Source: Bacteroidota bacterium (GTDB taxonomy: Bacteria; Bacteroidota; Bacteroidia; Chitinophagales; Chitinophagaceae). From it: a DNA stretch of 64,000 nt. Positions within the stretch are counted from its first letter, which is position 1. Each line of letters begins with the position of its first letter. The notes under the pieces are model-generated. The model had not been told where the DNA came from and searched no databases. It worked only from the letters and a program-made list of their open reading frames with translations. Below, in pieces: positions 17,744-25,456 of the stretch. The translations under genes were made by a program, and so were the position numbers. Where the stretch lies: positions 31,123 to 95,122 of the forward strand of contig JAFAGR010000077.1 of the NCBI GenBank assembly GCA_023422565.1, read 5' to 3'.

Positions 17744-18607
17744 ATGCCAAAGGTATTGTTTGTGATCAATTCCAAAGCCGGTAAGAACGCACCCAACTGG
17801 GAAGAAATAATCAGCAATTATTTTACCGAAAAACCAGTTGAACCTGTTTTTATTCTGCTGAAAGAAAATGTGGAACCGGGCGACATTAAAAAGAAGATCG
17901 ATGACTTTGATGGCAAAACAGTGGTAGCTGTGGGAGGAGATGGTACGGTGAACATGGTGGCCGTAATGCTTCACAGCACCGGAAAATCATTAGGTATCTT
18001 GCCTGCAGGGAGTGCCAATGGCATGGCCAAAGAATTGAACATTCCCATAGATCCTCAGAAAGCTTTATCAATTGTTGAAAACGGCTCGCCCCGTTGGTGT
18101 GACGCGATACTGATCAACAATAAAGATGTTTGCCTCCATCTCAGCGACATTGGCCTGAATGCGCAACTGGTGAAATATTTTGACGAAGGAAAACTCCGCG
18201 GGCAATGGGGCTATGCGCGGATGATATTAAAAGCACTCTGGTACAAACAGAAGATCTTCATCAACCTGCAATCCGGTTCTACACATATGAAACGCGAGGC
18301 CTTCATGGTTGTACTTGCCAATGCAAGCAAGTACGGAACCGGCGCAGTAATAAACCCGACGGGCTCTATAAACGATGGAGAATTTGAAGTGGTAGTGGTA
18401 AGAAAGCTGGCTTTTTCTGAATTGCTCAAAATGCTGTTCAGGCCACAGCCCTTCAATCCAAAGAAAATAGAGGTTATTAAAGCAACGGGCATTAATATCC
18501 ATTCACGGCACAGAGCTCACTTTCAGGTTGACGGCGAGTATAAGGGAAAGATAAAGACACTCAGAGCGTCTATCCTTCACCGTTATATCAGCATCATTCT
18601 TCCCTGA
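17744..18607 (+). CDS. Diacylglycerol kinase-like lipid kinase (YegS/DagK family)
   Basis: 287-residue soluble lipid kinase. The catalytic domain has VAVGGDGTVNMVA (62-74) and GILPAGSANGMAKEL, the nucleotide-binding pair of the family. The C-terminal beta-sandwich includes NDGEFEVVVVRK and HFQVDGEYKG. Substrates in the family are diacylglycerol, sphingosine-like bases or phosphatidylglycerol. The choice is open here; sphingolipids occur in many Bacteroidota. A TATCTTTA element lies 19 bases upstream of the ATG. It ends 9 bases from the convergent L,D-transpeptidase gene. Confidence 0.92.
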   Translation: MPKVLFVINSKAGKNAPNWEEIISNYFTEKPVEPVFILLKENVEPGDIKKKIDDFDGKTVVAVGGDGTVNMVAVMLHSTGKSLGILPAGSANGMAKELNIPIDPQKALSIVENGSPRWCDAILINNKDVCLHLSDIGLNAQLVKYFDEGKLRGQWGYARMILKALWYKQKIFINLQSGSTHMKREAFMVVLANASKYGTGAVINPTGSINDGEFEVVVVRKLAFSELLKMLFRPQPFNPKKIEVIKATGINIHSRHRAHFQVDGEYKGKIKTLRASILHRYISIILP

Positions 18608-18616
18608 TCTCAATTC

Positions 18617-20245
18617 TTAAAAAAACATTTTATCGAGCACCGGCTTGTCGTGGTTATAAATATCTTCTGCAAAATGAAGAAGCCCGTTTTCATCAACCCA
18701 TGCAGTATAATAGGTGATCAGCACCGGAACAGATTTTTTCAACCTGGCTGTTCTTTCCGTGCCTGCATTCATCGCCGCGCGGATCTTTTCAGGATTCCAG
18801 TCGGGATCGTCCTTTAAAAGATAATTTGCAAATTTTTCGGGCTCTGCAAGCCTTATACACCCGTGACTGAATGCACGTTTATCTCTGCCGAAAAGGCTTT
18901 TGGCCGGTGTATCATGAAAGTAAATATTGAAACTGTTTGGGAACAGAAACTTCACCTTACCGAGTGAGTTGCCCGGGCCGGGAAGTTGCCTGATAGACGG
19001 GAGCCCGCCCTCATCGCCCGTGATCTCCATATTTTGTGAGGCCAGGTAATTGGGATTGCTCTCCATGGCCGGAAGGATCTCTTTCTTAACAATACTCGGA
19101 GGCACATTCCAATACGGACTGAACACCACCTGATTAAGATTTCCGGTAAAGATCACTGTATTATGGCCTTCCTTGCCCACCACAACATCCATATCAAACA
19201 CCTTGTTCGCTCCTTCCATTACATGCAATTTGAATTCAGGGATATTCACCATCATCAGTTTTCCTTCGGGTTGGTGCACCATCCATTGCATACGGCCCAT
19301 ATTCAGCATGATCTGTTTCACCCTGTCAACCGCAGGTACGTTCATTTCCTTTATCAACGCATCTGTGAGTTTACCTGTAGGAGTAAGGCCATAGCGTGAC
19401 TGAAAGGTTCCGATTGCGGAGGCAAGCGCATCATTGAAAATTGGTGTTGTGTCGGCCACGGTCATATCACCGGTTAAAAATAAACGCTTCTTCAAAGCCA
19501 ATATGCCGGCTGATGAATCACCCGCTTTGTAATCTGTTGCTTTGCCCGGGATCTGCGGCCAGCCTCCGGCCTTAGCGATATCATAATACAATTTCAGTTT
19601 CTCCTTCAGCTTTCTAAAAGGTTCATTCACCTCTTCATAATATTTTCCGTCTTTATGTTTTTTGGTAAGCAGTGAATCTGCGAGATACATCACATCCTCT
19701 TTCTTCCTCGGTATAAAACGCTCCATTTCTTTTCGTTTTATGTAGCCGTCAGGAATATTATGAAGTGCGTATTGAATAAAATGCCGGGTAAGCGTAAGTT
19801 CGGTTTCGAGAAATTTTTTGTTGTTCGGGCTCACCGAAAAACTTTCTTCGGCGATAAGGTTATCCATCGTTTTTTCCAGCGCTTTGTCGCGAAGTGAAGT
19901 ATCGGTGCCGTAAGTGCGCTCATAATCGTGAAGGTTCCAGAATCCGCGAGCCTGCTCGGTTAGCCCGTCTGATGAAAACCACGCAAAACTGTAATTCCTT
20001 GCGTTGTAAAAACTGATCATCCTTCGGGAAATGGAATCGCTGACTCCCTTGCTTTGCAAATATGTTATCAACTGAGTCGAATCAAAAAAGAGATCACTGT
20101 AGCTATTAGATGGAGTTATGCTAAGATCTCTTTTTGAGACCTTTTTTCCTTTCTTTTTGGCATCGTCATTATCATTATCAGAATCTTTGTTTCCGCATGC
20201 AACAAGGCTTGCAGCGCAGATCATCAGCATTAGGAACTTCTTCAT
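18617..20245 (-). CDS. L,D-transpeptidase lipoprotein (YcbB/LdtD-like)
   Basis: 542-residue envelope enzyme that forms 3-3 crosslinks in peptidoglycan. The N-terminus is a lipoprotein signal with lipobox LVAC (Cys17). It is followed by a strongly charged GNKDSDNDNDDAKKKGKK stretch. A YcbB-type scaffold and a peptidoglycan-binding repeat (GTFQSRYGLTPTGKLTDALI, about 275-300) precede the YkuD domain. The catalytic signature SHGCIRL is at 460-466, with C463 as nucleophile. The Asp-rich stretch just after Cys17 recalls lipoprotein surface-export signals in Bacteroidota, though a peptidoglycan enzyme would be expected to face the periplasm. It is a single gene, convergent with the lipid kinase. 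Confidence 0.93.
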   Translation of the reverse strand: MKKFLMLMICAASLVACGNKDSDNDNDDAKKKGKKVSKRDLSITPSNSYSDLFFDSTQLITYLQSKGVSDSISRRMISFYNARNYSFAWFSSDGLTEQARGFWNLHDYERTYGTDTSLRDKALEKTMDNLIAEESFSVSPNNKKFLETELTLTRHFIQYALHNIPDGYIKRKEMERFIPRKKEDVMYLADSLLTKKHKDGKYYEEVNEPFRKLKEKLKLYYDIAKAGGWPQIPGKATDYKAGDSSAGILALKKRLFLTGDMTVADTTPIFNDALASAIGTFQSRYGLTPTGKLTDALIKEMNVPAVDRVKQIMLNMGRMQWMVHQPEGKLMMVNIPEFKLHVMEGANKVFDMDVVVGKEGHNTVIFTGNLNQVVFSPYWNVPPSIVKKEILPAMESNPNYLASQNMEITGDEGGLPSIRQLPGPGNSLGKVKFLFPNSFNIYFHDTPAKSLFGRDKRAFSHGCIRLAEPEKFANYLLKDDPDWNPEKIRAAMNAGTERTARLKKSVPVLITYYTAWVDENGLLHFAEDIYNHDKPVLDKMFF

Positions 20246-20386
20246 AGATCCAGTTGTTACAAATGGTATGCCGACTCAACCATTTGGATTGATCAGGAAA
20301 TTAAGGCCCTATATTTGAATACGAAACATTTCGAAGGATAGTGTATTTTTATTTTTTCCGACAGGAGTAATCTAAATTTTTTTGAT

Positions 20387-20638
20387 ATGATACAGGATCA
20401 GGACAAAAACAACGAAATCAATAAACCTGCTGATTCAACTCCGCCGCCTCCCTCAACTACGCCGATTGATGCGGATGAAACAGTGCACGAGTTGCCTGAC
20501 CGCGAACCTGTTGTACCTGCAGATCCGGATGATCTTGTACATACCTTTCCGCCTGAAACAGAAATAAAAAATACCGATGACATCGATGATCTAATTCATC
20601 CGCCGGCAATCGATGCGGATGAAACGGAGGGAAATTGA
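20387..20638 (+). CDS. Small acidic repeat protein, unknown function
   Basis: 83-residue, strongly acidic and proline-rich protein with no signal peptide or membrane segment. It carries three spaced copies of a D-x-D-[DE]-x-[VI]-H motif: DADETVHELP (about 28-37), DPDDLVHTFP (about 47-56) and DIDDLIHPP (about 66-74), then a final DADETEGN. It is likely disordered. I recognise no family. The frame is the only one in this intergenic space, its codon use looks like that of its neighbours, and its repeats are kept at protein level. I therefore think it is real, but the evidence is limited. It ends 7 bases from the convergent TRIC-type gene. Confidence 0.55.
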   Translation: MIQDQDKNNEINKPADSTPPPPSTTPIDADETVHELPDREPVVPADPDDLVHTFPPETEIKNTDDIDDLIHPPAIDADETEGN

Positions 20639-20645
20639 CCGGCTC

Positions 20646-21266
20646 CTACCGGCTATCTTTATATAGCCCAGGCAACCGAAGGTCGTACCGCACAGCAAGG
20701 AGCCTTATCAGGCAGATCATTGAGATGCAGAGCACATCAGCCACCTCTGAATAAAGGGAAGTTTGTTGCAACAGCAGGTAAACCGTTCCTCCTGCGATAC
20801 ATGCGGATGCATAAATTTCTTTGTGAAAGATCAGCGGAATATTATTTAATGAAATATCCCTGATCACCCCGCCGAAACATCCGGTAATGGTTCCCAATGC
20901 AAGGCACATAACAGGATGAAGACCAAAAGCGATCCCCTTTTGAATTCCCACTATGGTAAAAAGGCCTAAGCCTAATGAATCAAACAATAAAAGCGTATAT
21001 CGTAAATTCTTTATCGCGCTTCTGAAGGAAAGGGTTACCACTGCCGTAATAAAAATGATCAGGAAGGTATTAAGGTCGCTTAGCCAGGCTATCGGTGTGT
21101 CGCCCAATAAGAGGTCACGGATCGTTCCGCCCCCTACTGCCGTTACTGCACCCATGATGAGAACGCCGAATACATCAAGCTTTTTCTCCAAAGCCGCAAA
21201 CACGCCGGATACGCAAAAAGCGGCGATACCAAGAATGTCAATCAGCTGAAGAAAGGAATATTTCAT
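20646..21266 (-). CDS. Trimeric intracellular cation channel family protein (UPF0126/YicG)
   Basis: 206-residue membrane protein with two homologous halves of three helices each, as in bacterial TRIC channels. Each half carries a glycine-rich kink motif: GAVTAVGGGTIRDLLLG in the first and GTITGCFGGVIRDISL in the second. It would be a potassium-permeable channel in the inner membrane. The frame is open to 21311, but the ATG at 21266 (MKYSFLQLIDILGIAAF) begins at the first helix and is preferred. A terminator for the upstream GNAT operon sits between the two genes, so this gene is probably expressed separately. Confidence 0.9.
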   Translation of the reverse strand: MKYSFLQLIDILGIAAFCVSGVFAALEKKLDVFGVLIMGAVTAVGGGTIRDLLLGDTPIAWLSDLNTFLIIFITAVVTLSFRSAIKNLRYTLLLFDSLGLGLFTIVGIQKGIAFGLHPVMCLALGTITGCFGGVIRDISLNNIPLIFHKEIYASACIAGGTVYLLLQQTSLYSEVADVLCISMICLIRLLAVRYDLRLPGLYKDSR

Positions 21267-21293
21267 ATATAAAATGCAGGAGAAAGGTACAAA

Positions 21294-21323
21294 CAAAAAG
21301 CCGGCAAGCATATCTCACCGGCT
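21294..21323 (-). terminator. Intrinsic terminator after the GNAT gene
   Basis: On the minus strand AGCCGG and CCGGCT form a 6-bp GC-rich stem around a 13-base loop, followed directly by TTTTT (plus-strand A-run 21295-21299). It lies 37 bases after the GNAT stop codon and before the TRIC-type gene. Confidence 0.75.
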
Positions 21324-21359
21324 ATCAAACCAAAAAACAAAAACTATTTTCATTATCAT

Positions 21360-21677
21360 TTACTCCCCTGCCCACACATCTTTGTATTCGTCTTTACCCT
21401 TTTTCAATTGCGCATGCACGAAGGGGCATAATGGAGTGATCTGCAATTTTTTTTCCCGGGCATATTCAACAAGCGACTTAAAAAGTTCCTTTCCCCATCC
21501 CTTACCCTCGCCAGCGGGTAACACTTCGGTATGATATGCCGTGATGTTACTTTCGCCTATGCCCACTTCGAGAAATCCAACTTCTTCACCATTATCGTTC
21601 GCCGAAAATTTGCCGGCGCCGCTTTCGCCCGGCAGAAAAGATATTTTGTCATTTGCCATGATCGTAAATTTATTCAT
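21360..21677 (-). CDS. GNAT-related N-acetyltransferase (YjdJ/NATD1 type)
   Basis: 105-residue member of the small acetyltransferase family with PF14542-like features: ITAYHTEVLPAGEGKGWGKEL around the acetyl-CoA loop and ITPLCPFV near the end. The usual substrate is unknown. The start codon overlaps the stop of the dioxygenase gene by one base (TAATG), which suggests translational coupling. An internal ATG at 21659 would shorten it by six residues. It is the last gene of a minus-strand unit and is followed by an intrinsic terminator. Confidence 0.85.
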   Translation of the reverse strand: MNKFTIMANDKISFLPGESGAGKFSANDNGEEVGFLEVGIGESNITAYHTEVLPAGEGKGWGKELFKSLVEYAREKKLQITPLCPFVHAQLKKGKDEYKDVWAGE

Positions 21678-22564
21678 TAATTGCCGCCAATAAGCACAGA
21701 GGTCATCGTTAAACTTCCACCCACCGCCTTGTCGTTAAAGAAAGAAATATTATCCTTTCCGGTTTGCAGGCCAAGGCTGTACATTAAGGGATAATAATGA
21801 TCCGGCGTAGGTATCGCGAGTTTAGCTGCCTTCCCTAAAGATTCGTAATTGATCAGGCCTTTGTGCTCTCCTGAACGTATCAGGTTTTTAAATTTATCAT
21901 TAAGGTCAAGCGCCCAATCGTAACCATATGCATCATCATTTAATTTATCCCAGGCCACCATGCGAAGATTATGCACCATGTTACCACTGCCCATTATCAG
22001 CACGCCTTTTCTTCGCAAAGCCATAAGTTCTCTGCCAAGATCATAATGATACTGCGCGCCCTTTGAATAATCAATACTAAGCTGCAGCACCGGAATTTTC
22101 GCATCCGGATACATATGCCTTACCACGGTCCATGCACCATGATCAAGCCCCCATTCATGATCTTCATGCACGGGCACCGAGGTTATTATGGATGACATTT
22201 CCTTTGCCAGCCCCGCATCTCCCGGTGCAGGATATTGTACGGCGAAAAGTTCTTCCGGAAAACCGCCAAAATCATGAATGGTTTTCGGAAAGTCCATTGC
22301 CGTAACTCTTGTATCGCGTGTAAGCCAATGGGCAGAAACAACCAGCACAGCTTTAGGTATTGGAATATTCTTAGCCACCTCCGCCCATTTTCTGCTGAAC
22401 TCATTATCTTCTATTCCATTCATCGGCGAGCCGTGCCCGATGAAAAGCACGGGCATAAGTTCCCCTGTTTCCTCAAGGCCGCTTACGAATGTTTTAAATG
22501 ATGATAGACTGTTCATAGCAAAGGCTCCCGATAATAAAGTTTTTAAAAAGTGACTGCGATTCAT
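21677..22564 (-). CDS. ygiD: Extradiol ring-cleavage dioxygenase, 4,5-DOPA type (YgiD)
   Basis: 295-residue member of the LigB/DODA family. In E. coli YgiD cleaves L-DOPA to a betalamic-acid precursor. Metal-site motifs FIGHGSPMN and VVSAHWLTR and the following HDFGGFPEELF are present, as is DHGAWTVVRHMYP. The first 20 residues (MNRSHFLKTLLSGAFAMNSL) look like a membrane or Tat-like leader without a twin arginine; cytoplasmic members of the family lack this, so the protein may be exported. It follows the DoxX gene by 23 bases and is coupled to the GNAT gene. Confidence 0.9.
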   Translation of the reverse strand: MNRSHFLKTLLSGAFAMNSLSSFKTFVSGLEETGELMPVLFIGHGSPMNGIEDNEFSRKWAEVAKNIPIPKAVLVVSAHWLTRDTRVTAMDFPKTIHDFGGFPEELFAVQYPAPGDAGLAKEMSSIITSVPVHEDHEWGLDHGAWTVVRHMYPDAKIPVLQLSIDYSKGAQYHYDLGRELMALRRKGVLIMGSGNMVHNLRMVAWDKLNDDAYGYDWALDLNDKFKNLIRSGEHKGLINYESLGKAAKLAIPTPDHYYPLMYSLGLQTGKDNISFFNDKAVGGSLTMTSVLIGGN

Positions 22565-22587
22565 ATTCCCAAAATGCCGCGACTGTT

Positions 22588-23025
22588 TTACAATTTTGCA
22601 GGACTAAGAGATAATCTTTTACTGATAAGATGATCCAGAGAAAAACGGCCCGGTCCTGCAAGGAGTATGGCTGAAAAACCCACCAGGTACAAGGTGCCCA
22701 TTTCCTTTTTGGCAAAAGGGTCGCTACCATGTATCATTAATACCGCAACAAGCATCGTGATCACCAAAGGAACGGAAGCAAGGCGCGTTGCAAACCCAAA
22801 CATTATCAGTACCGCACAAAATACTTCAGCAAATACGGCAAGGCCGAGAGAGATAGCGGGGCTAAGGCCGAATACGCTGGCAAACTGAATCGGTTCGCCC
22901 GAAAATAACTTTTCCATCTTAGGCATGCCGTGGGTAAGCATCATTAACCCAAGGCCTACACGCAAAATCAACAAGGCATAATCAACAGCAATGGAATTTG
23001 CCGGAACCTGGAACATCTTTTTCAT
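22588..23025 (-). CDS. DoxX family membrane protein
   Basis: 145-residue inner-membrane protein with four hydrophobic segments, starting with DYALLILRVGLGLMMLTHGMPKM, the typical DoxX N-terminal helix. DoxX-like proteins are linked to redox homeostasis and oxidative stress, but a specific reaction is not established. In this run it stands between YceI and the YgiD-type dioxygenase, a combination common in Bacteroidota. A strong terminator lies upstream (23045-23098), so transcription of DoxX-YgiD-GNAT may begin independently of YceI. Confidence 0.9.
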   Translation of the reverse strand: MKKMFQVPANSIAVDYALLILRVGLGLMMLTHGMPKMEKLFSGEPIQFASVFGLSPAISLGLAVFAEVFCAVLIMFGFATRLASVPLVITMLVAVLMIHGSDPFAKKEMGTLYLVGFSAILLAGPGRFSLDHLISKRLSLSPAKL

Positions 23026-23044
23026 AACAACTAAATGATTTTTT

Positions 23045-23098
23045 TAAAAAACTCAATCTCCCTCCCCTTTAACCTGCACACAGTTCCGGGAGATTGAG
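23045..23098 (-). terminator. Strong intrinsic terminator after the YceI gene
   Basis: Plus-strand CTCAATCTCCC (23052-23062) and GGGAGATTGAG (23088-23098) are a perfect 11-bp inverted repeat around 25 bases. On the minus strand the stem is followed by a T-run (plus-strand A-run at 23045-23050). It lies 12 bases after the YceI stop. Confidence 0.85.
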
Positions 23099-23109
23099 TA
23101 ACACTAAAC

Positions 23110-23685
23110 TTATTTTTGACCGAACTCGCCATGCGCTTTAATTTCCACCTCATCGCTAATCATCGGCGCGGGGAAACCATTTCCAATTCCAAAATCAGAA
23201 CGCTTTATTTTAGCTTCAAATTCAAAGCCCGCAACAGGAGCTCCCTTAGCATTCGGATTTTTAGTGGTGCCATTGTATTCCATTTCCAAAGTAACTTGCT
23301 TGGTTACACCATGCATGGTAAGGTTGCCCGTCACTTCATATTCATTCTTTCCTTTCTTCTTAATTGAAGTGCTTTTAAAAGTGAGAGTGGGATATTTTTC
23401 CGCATCAAAAAAGTCGGCGCTCTTAAGGTGATTATCCCTTGCTTCAACACGTGTATAAATTGAAGCCACCTCGGCGGTCATTTCGATAACGGCATCGCTG
23501 AAATCTTCTTTTGAACTGGTAATGGTAACTTCATATTTTCCGAAATTGCCAGGAACCTCTGCAATACCAAGGTGAGTAACTTTAAAACCCAGGTAGGAAT
23601 GGTAAGGATCTGCCTTCCAGGTGGTTTGTGAAATTGCCGTAAGCGTTACTACAAGAAACGCAAGAACTGAAGTAATCTTTTTCAT
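23110..23685 (-). CDS. YceI family periplasmic lipid-binding protein
   Basis: 191-residue exported lipocalin-like protein. The signal peptide MKKITSVLAFLVVTLTAISQ is followed by WKADPYHSYLGFKVTHLGI, the YceI start. The fold then includes SADFFDAEKYPTLTFKST and GNLTMHGVTKQVTLEMEY, all diagnostic. YceI proteins bind isoprenoid chains such as polyprenols or ubiquinone precursors. It is upstream of the DoxX and dioxygenase genes but is separated from them by a strong terminator. Confidence 0.95.
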   Translation of the reverse strand: MKKITSVLAFLVVTLTAISQTTWKADPYHSYLGFKVTHLGIAEVPGNFGKYEVTITSSKEDFSDAVIEMTAEVASIYTRVEARDNHLKSADFFDAEKYPTLTFKSTSIKKKGKNEYEVTGNLTMHGVTKQVTLEMEYNGTTKNPNAKGAPVAGFEFEAKIKRSDFGIGNGFPAPMISDEVEIKAHGEFGQK

Positions 23686-23734
23686 GATTTTTTGTTTTTG
23701 ATTTTTGATTTATGCTTAATTAAAAATTGAAATT

Positions 23735-24229
23735 TCAGGCTGCAACGGAGTGCCGGATATTAAGGGAGTTCAACAATTCGTCTGCTGCATTCAAAGCCGC
23801 CTCGTTACCCCCGGAGATAATCAGATTCCATTCACCTCCCTTCTCTTTTCCCGCTTTCGCTGCGACCACTTTTGAATTCGGCAGTAATTGTTGAAGCGAA
23901 TTGCCGGGGATAGTATCAGCAATTTTCATGCTGATAACTATCTTCTGGGTCACTACTTCCCTAATCCTCATTGCTATCTCTTTCTCTCCCGCCTCGGGTA
24001 CAGCAATCACTACCGCATCAGCTTCCCAGCACCCTTCCTTTATGCAATCAATCAACGAAATCCCGGCAACTGGTTTCTCGTTCTTTAATATCTTACTGAT
24101 CCTGCGCAACTCCGTTTGATCTTGCGCGAGAAGCAGCAGATGACATTCAGAGTTAAGCAGGAATTTTAATGCGCCGGCCGCTTCCGGTTCCGCGGCGCCT
24201 ATGATCGCTATCGTTTTCAGGTGTTTCAT
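23735..24229 (-). CDS. NAD(P)-binding Rossmann protein, F420-reductase-like
   Basis: 164-residue protein resembling the NADPH-dependent F420 reductase/prephenate-dehydrogenase-type Rossmann fold: a first strand KTIAIIGAAEPEAAG, then ADAVVIAVPEAGEKEI and KIVISMKIADTIPGNSLQQLLPNSKVVAA. The nucleotide loop has lost the usual GxGxxG spacing (GAAEPEAAG), so cofactor binding is uncertain. It ends with a segment like WNLIISGGNEAALNAADELL. A TACTTTTG promoter element lies 8 bases upstream. It is divergent from the Crp/Fnr-type regulator at 24362. Confidence 0.72.
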   Translation of the reverse strand: MKHLKTIAIIGAAEPEAAGALKFLLNSECHLLLLAQDQTELRRISKILKNEKPVAGISLIDCIKEGCWEADAVVIAVPEAGEKEIAMRIREVVTQKIVISMKIADTIPGNSLQQLLPNSKVVAAKAGKEKGGEWNLIISGGNEAALNAADELLNSLNIRHSVAA

Positions 24230-24237
24230 TTACTTTA

Positions 24238-24245
24238 CAAAAGTA
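24238..24245 (-). promoter_or_regulatory. -7 element of the NAD(P)-binding gene
   Basis: TACTTTTG on the minus strand matches TAnnTTTG exactly and ends 8 bases before the ATG at 24229. Confidence 0.5.
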
Positions 24246-24276
24246 GTTCAGGCCATACCCTGCCGCCATTGACATG

Positions 24277-24289
24277 TGATAAGTTATCA
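24277..24289. promoter_or_regulatory. Palindrome in the Crp-like/NAD(P)-binding divergent gap
   Basis: TGATAAGTTATCA is a perfect 6+1+6 palindrome. The TGAT...ATCA half-sites recall Crp/Fnr boxes, though the spacer is 5 rather than the classical 4 (FNR) bases. It lies 32 bases upstream of the TACTTTTG element of the minus gene and 72 bases upstream of the regulator's ATG, so it could be the operator of the divergent Crp-like protein. Confidence 0.35.
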
Positions 24290-24361
24290 TGTTGACATAG
24301 ATCACATTTTTGGCGAACACCGGAAGCCTTGAGACGGGATTTTCACTACTTTTAAGGCAAG

Positions 24362-24952
24362 ATGTACGAACAACTACGGCAAAAATTTGATGAATCAGTA
24401 ACGCTGACTGATGAGGAATTCGAATTTTGTAAAACTCTTTTTCAACCAAAAAAACTAAGGAAGAAACAATATCTTTTGCAGGAAGGAGATGTGTGCAAAT
24501 ACACTGCCTTCGTGGAGAAAGGCATTCTTCGGTCTTATACCATTGACCAGAAAGGCTCGGAACACATCCTGCAATTTGCGATGGAGGGTTGGTGGCTCGG
24601 AGACCTGTACAGTTTTTTTACCGGGCTGCCTTCCAACTACACGATGGACGCGCTCGAGGAAAGCGAACTTCTTTTAATAAGTAAACCAAACTGGGATATT
24701 TTGCTGGAACGCGTGCCCAAGCTCGAACGTTTTTTTAGAATTATTATCCAGAATAATCTTATCGCCACGCAAAGACGCCTCATCGGCTCCTTCAGCGAAA
24801 CGGCGGAAAAAAAATATGAAAACCTTGTGCACTCTTTTTCAGACTGTTTCCAAAGGGTGCCGCAGCATATGATAGCATCCTACCTTGGTATCACGCGGGA
24901 AACCCTAAGCAGGATCAGGAACAACATATCCAGGAAGAAAAACGCAGGATAA
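24362..24952 (+). CDS. Crp/Fnr family transcriptional regulator
   Basis: 196-residue regulator with an N-terminal cyclic-nucleotide-binding-like barrel (residues about 20-130, GDVCKYTAFVEKGILRSYTID) and a C-terminal helix-turn-helix (MIASYLGITRETLSRIRNNI). The barrel lacks the arginine-serine pair that binds cAMP in Crp and shows no N-terminal iron-sulfur cysteines as in Fnr, so the signal is unknown. Such genes are common in Bacteroidota next to stress genes. Its likely target is the divergent YceI/DoxX/dioxygenase group, judging by position and by the palindrome at 24277-24289. Confidence 0.9.
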   Translation: MYEQLRQKFDESVTLTDEEFEFCKTLFQPKKLRKKQYLLQEGDVCKYTAFVEKGILRSYTIDQKGSEHILQFAMEGWWLGDLYSFFTGLPSNYTMDALEESELLLISKPNWDILLERVPKLERFFRIIIQNNLIATQRRLIGSFSETAEKKYENLVHSFSDCFQRVPQHMIASYLGITRETLSRIRNNISRKKNAG

Positions 24953-25149
24953 TAGAGAAATCTACAATAACTACTTTTTAAATTCGATAAAGGTCACAAA
25001 GCTCCACAAAGAGAAATCATAGATCCACAAAGGGCTTCAGGATCTTTGAAAACAATACTGCATTTGATGCCCATGGCCGGCGTTTTCACATCGCTGGTGC
25101 CCGCAATTCCATAAAGTAAAAAGTCAAAATTCAAAATCAATTCGCGGAA

Positions 25150-25237
25150 ATCAGCGGTGTATTTCTATCTGCGGGAATCAGCGGGAAAATTTTCACGCAA
25201 AGCCACAAAGGATGCAAAGACGCAAAGCGCTAATTAC
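25150..25237 (+). repeat. 88-bp direct repeat, copy 1
   Basis: Starts ATCAGCGGTGTATTTCT and ends AAGCGCTAATTAC. It matches copy 2 (25347-25434) with only a few substitutions. Its inner part, 25191-25229, is the CAAAG-rich repeat that also brackets the GxxExxY gene in the nuo operon. Confidence 0.85.
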
Positions 25238-25346
25238 GATTTACGAATTGTGAGATCCATTGAAAAAGAAACTCTGTCCCCGTGTAGCTCCGTTGCTCTG
25301 TGATCTCCATGGTCAATTTCAAAAAGTGAAAAAGGGATCAGCGGGC

Positions 25347-25434
25347 ATCAGCGGTGTATTTCTTTCTGCGGGAATCAGCGGGAAAAATTTCACGCAAAGC
25401 CACAAAGAGTGCAAAGACGCAAAGCGTTAATTAC
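25347..25434 (+). repeat. 88-bp direct repeat, copy 2
   Basis: Same unit as 25150-25237, 197 bp apart start to start. The CAAAG-rich part at 25388-25426 agrees at 34 of the first 37 positions with the minus-strand repeat at 61886-61924. Confidence 0.85.
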
Positions 25435-25456
25435 ATACTTGCATCCCAAATCTCAC

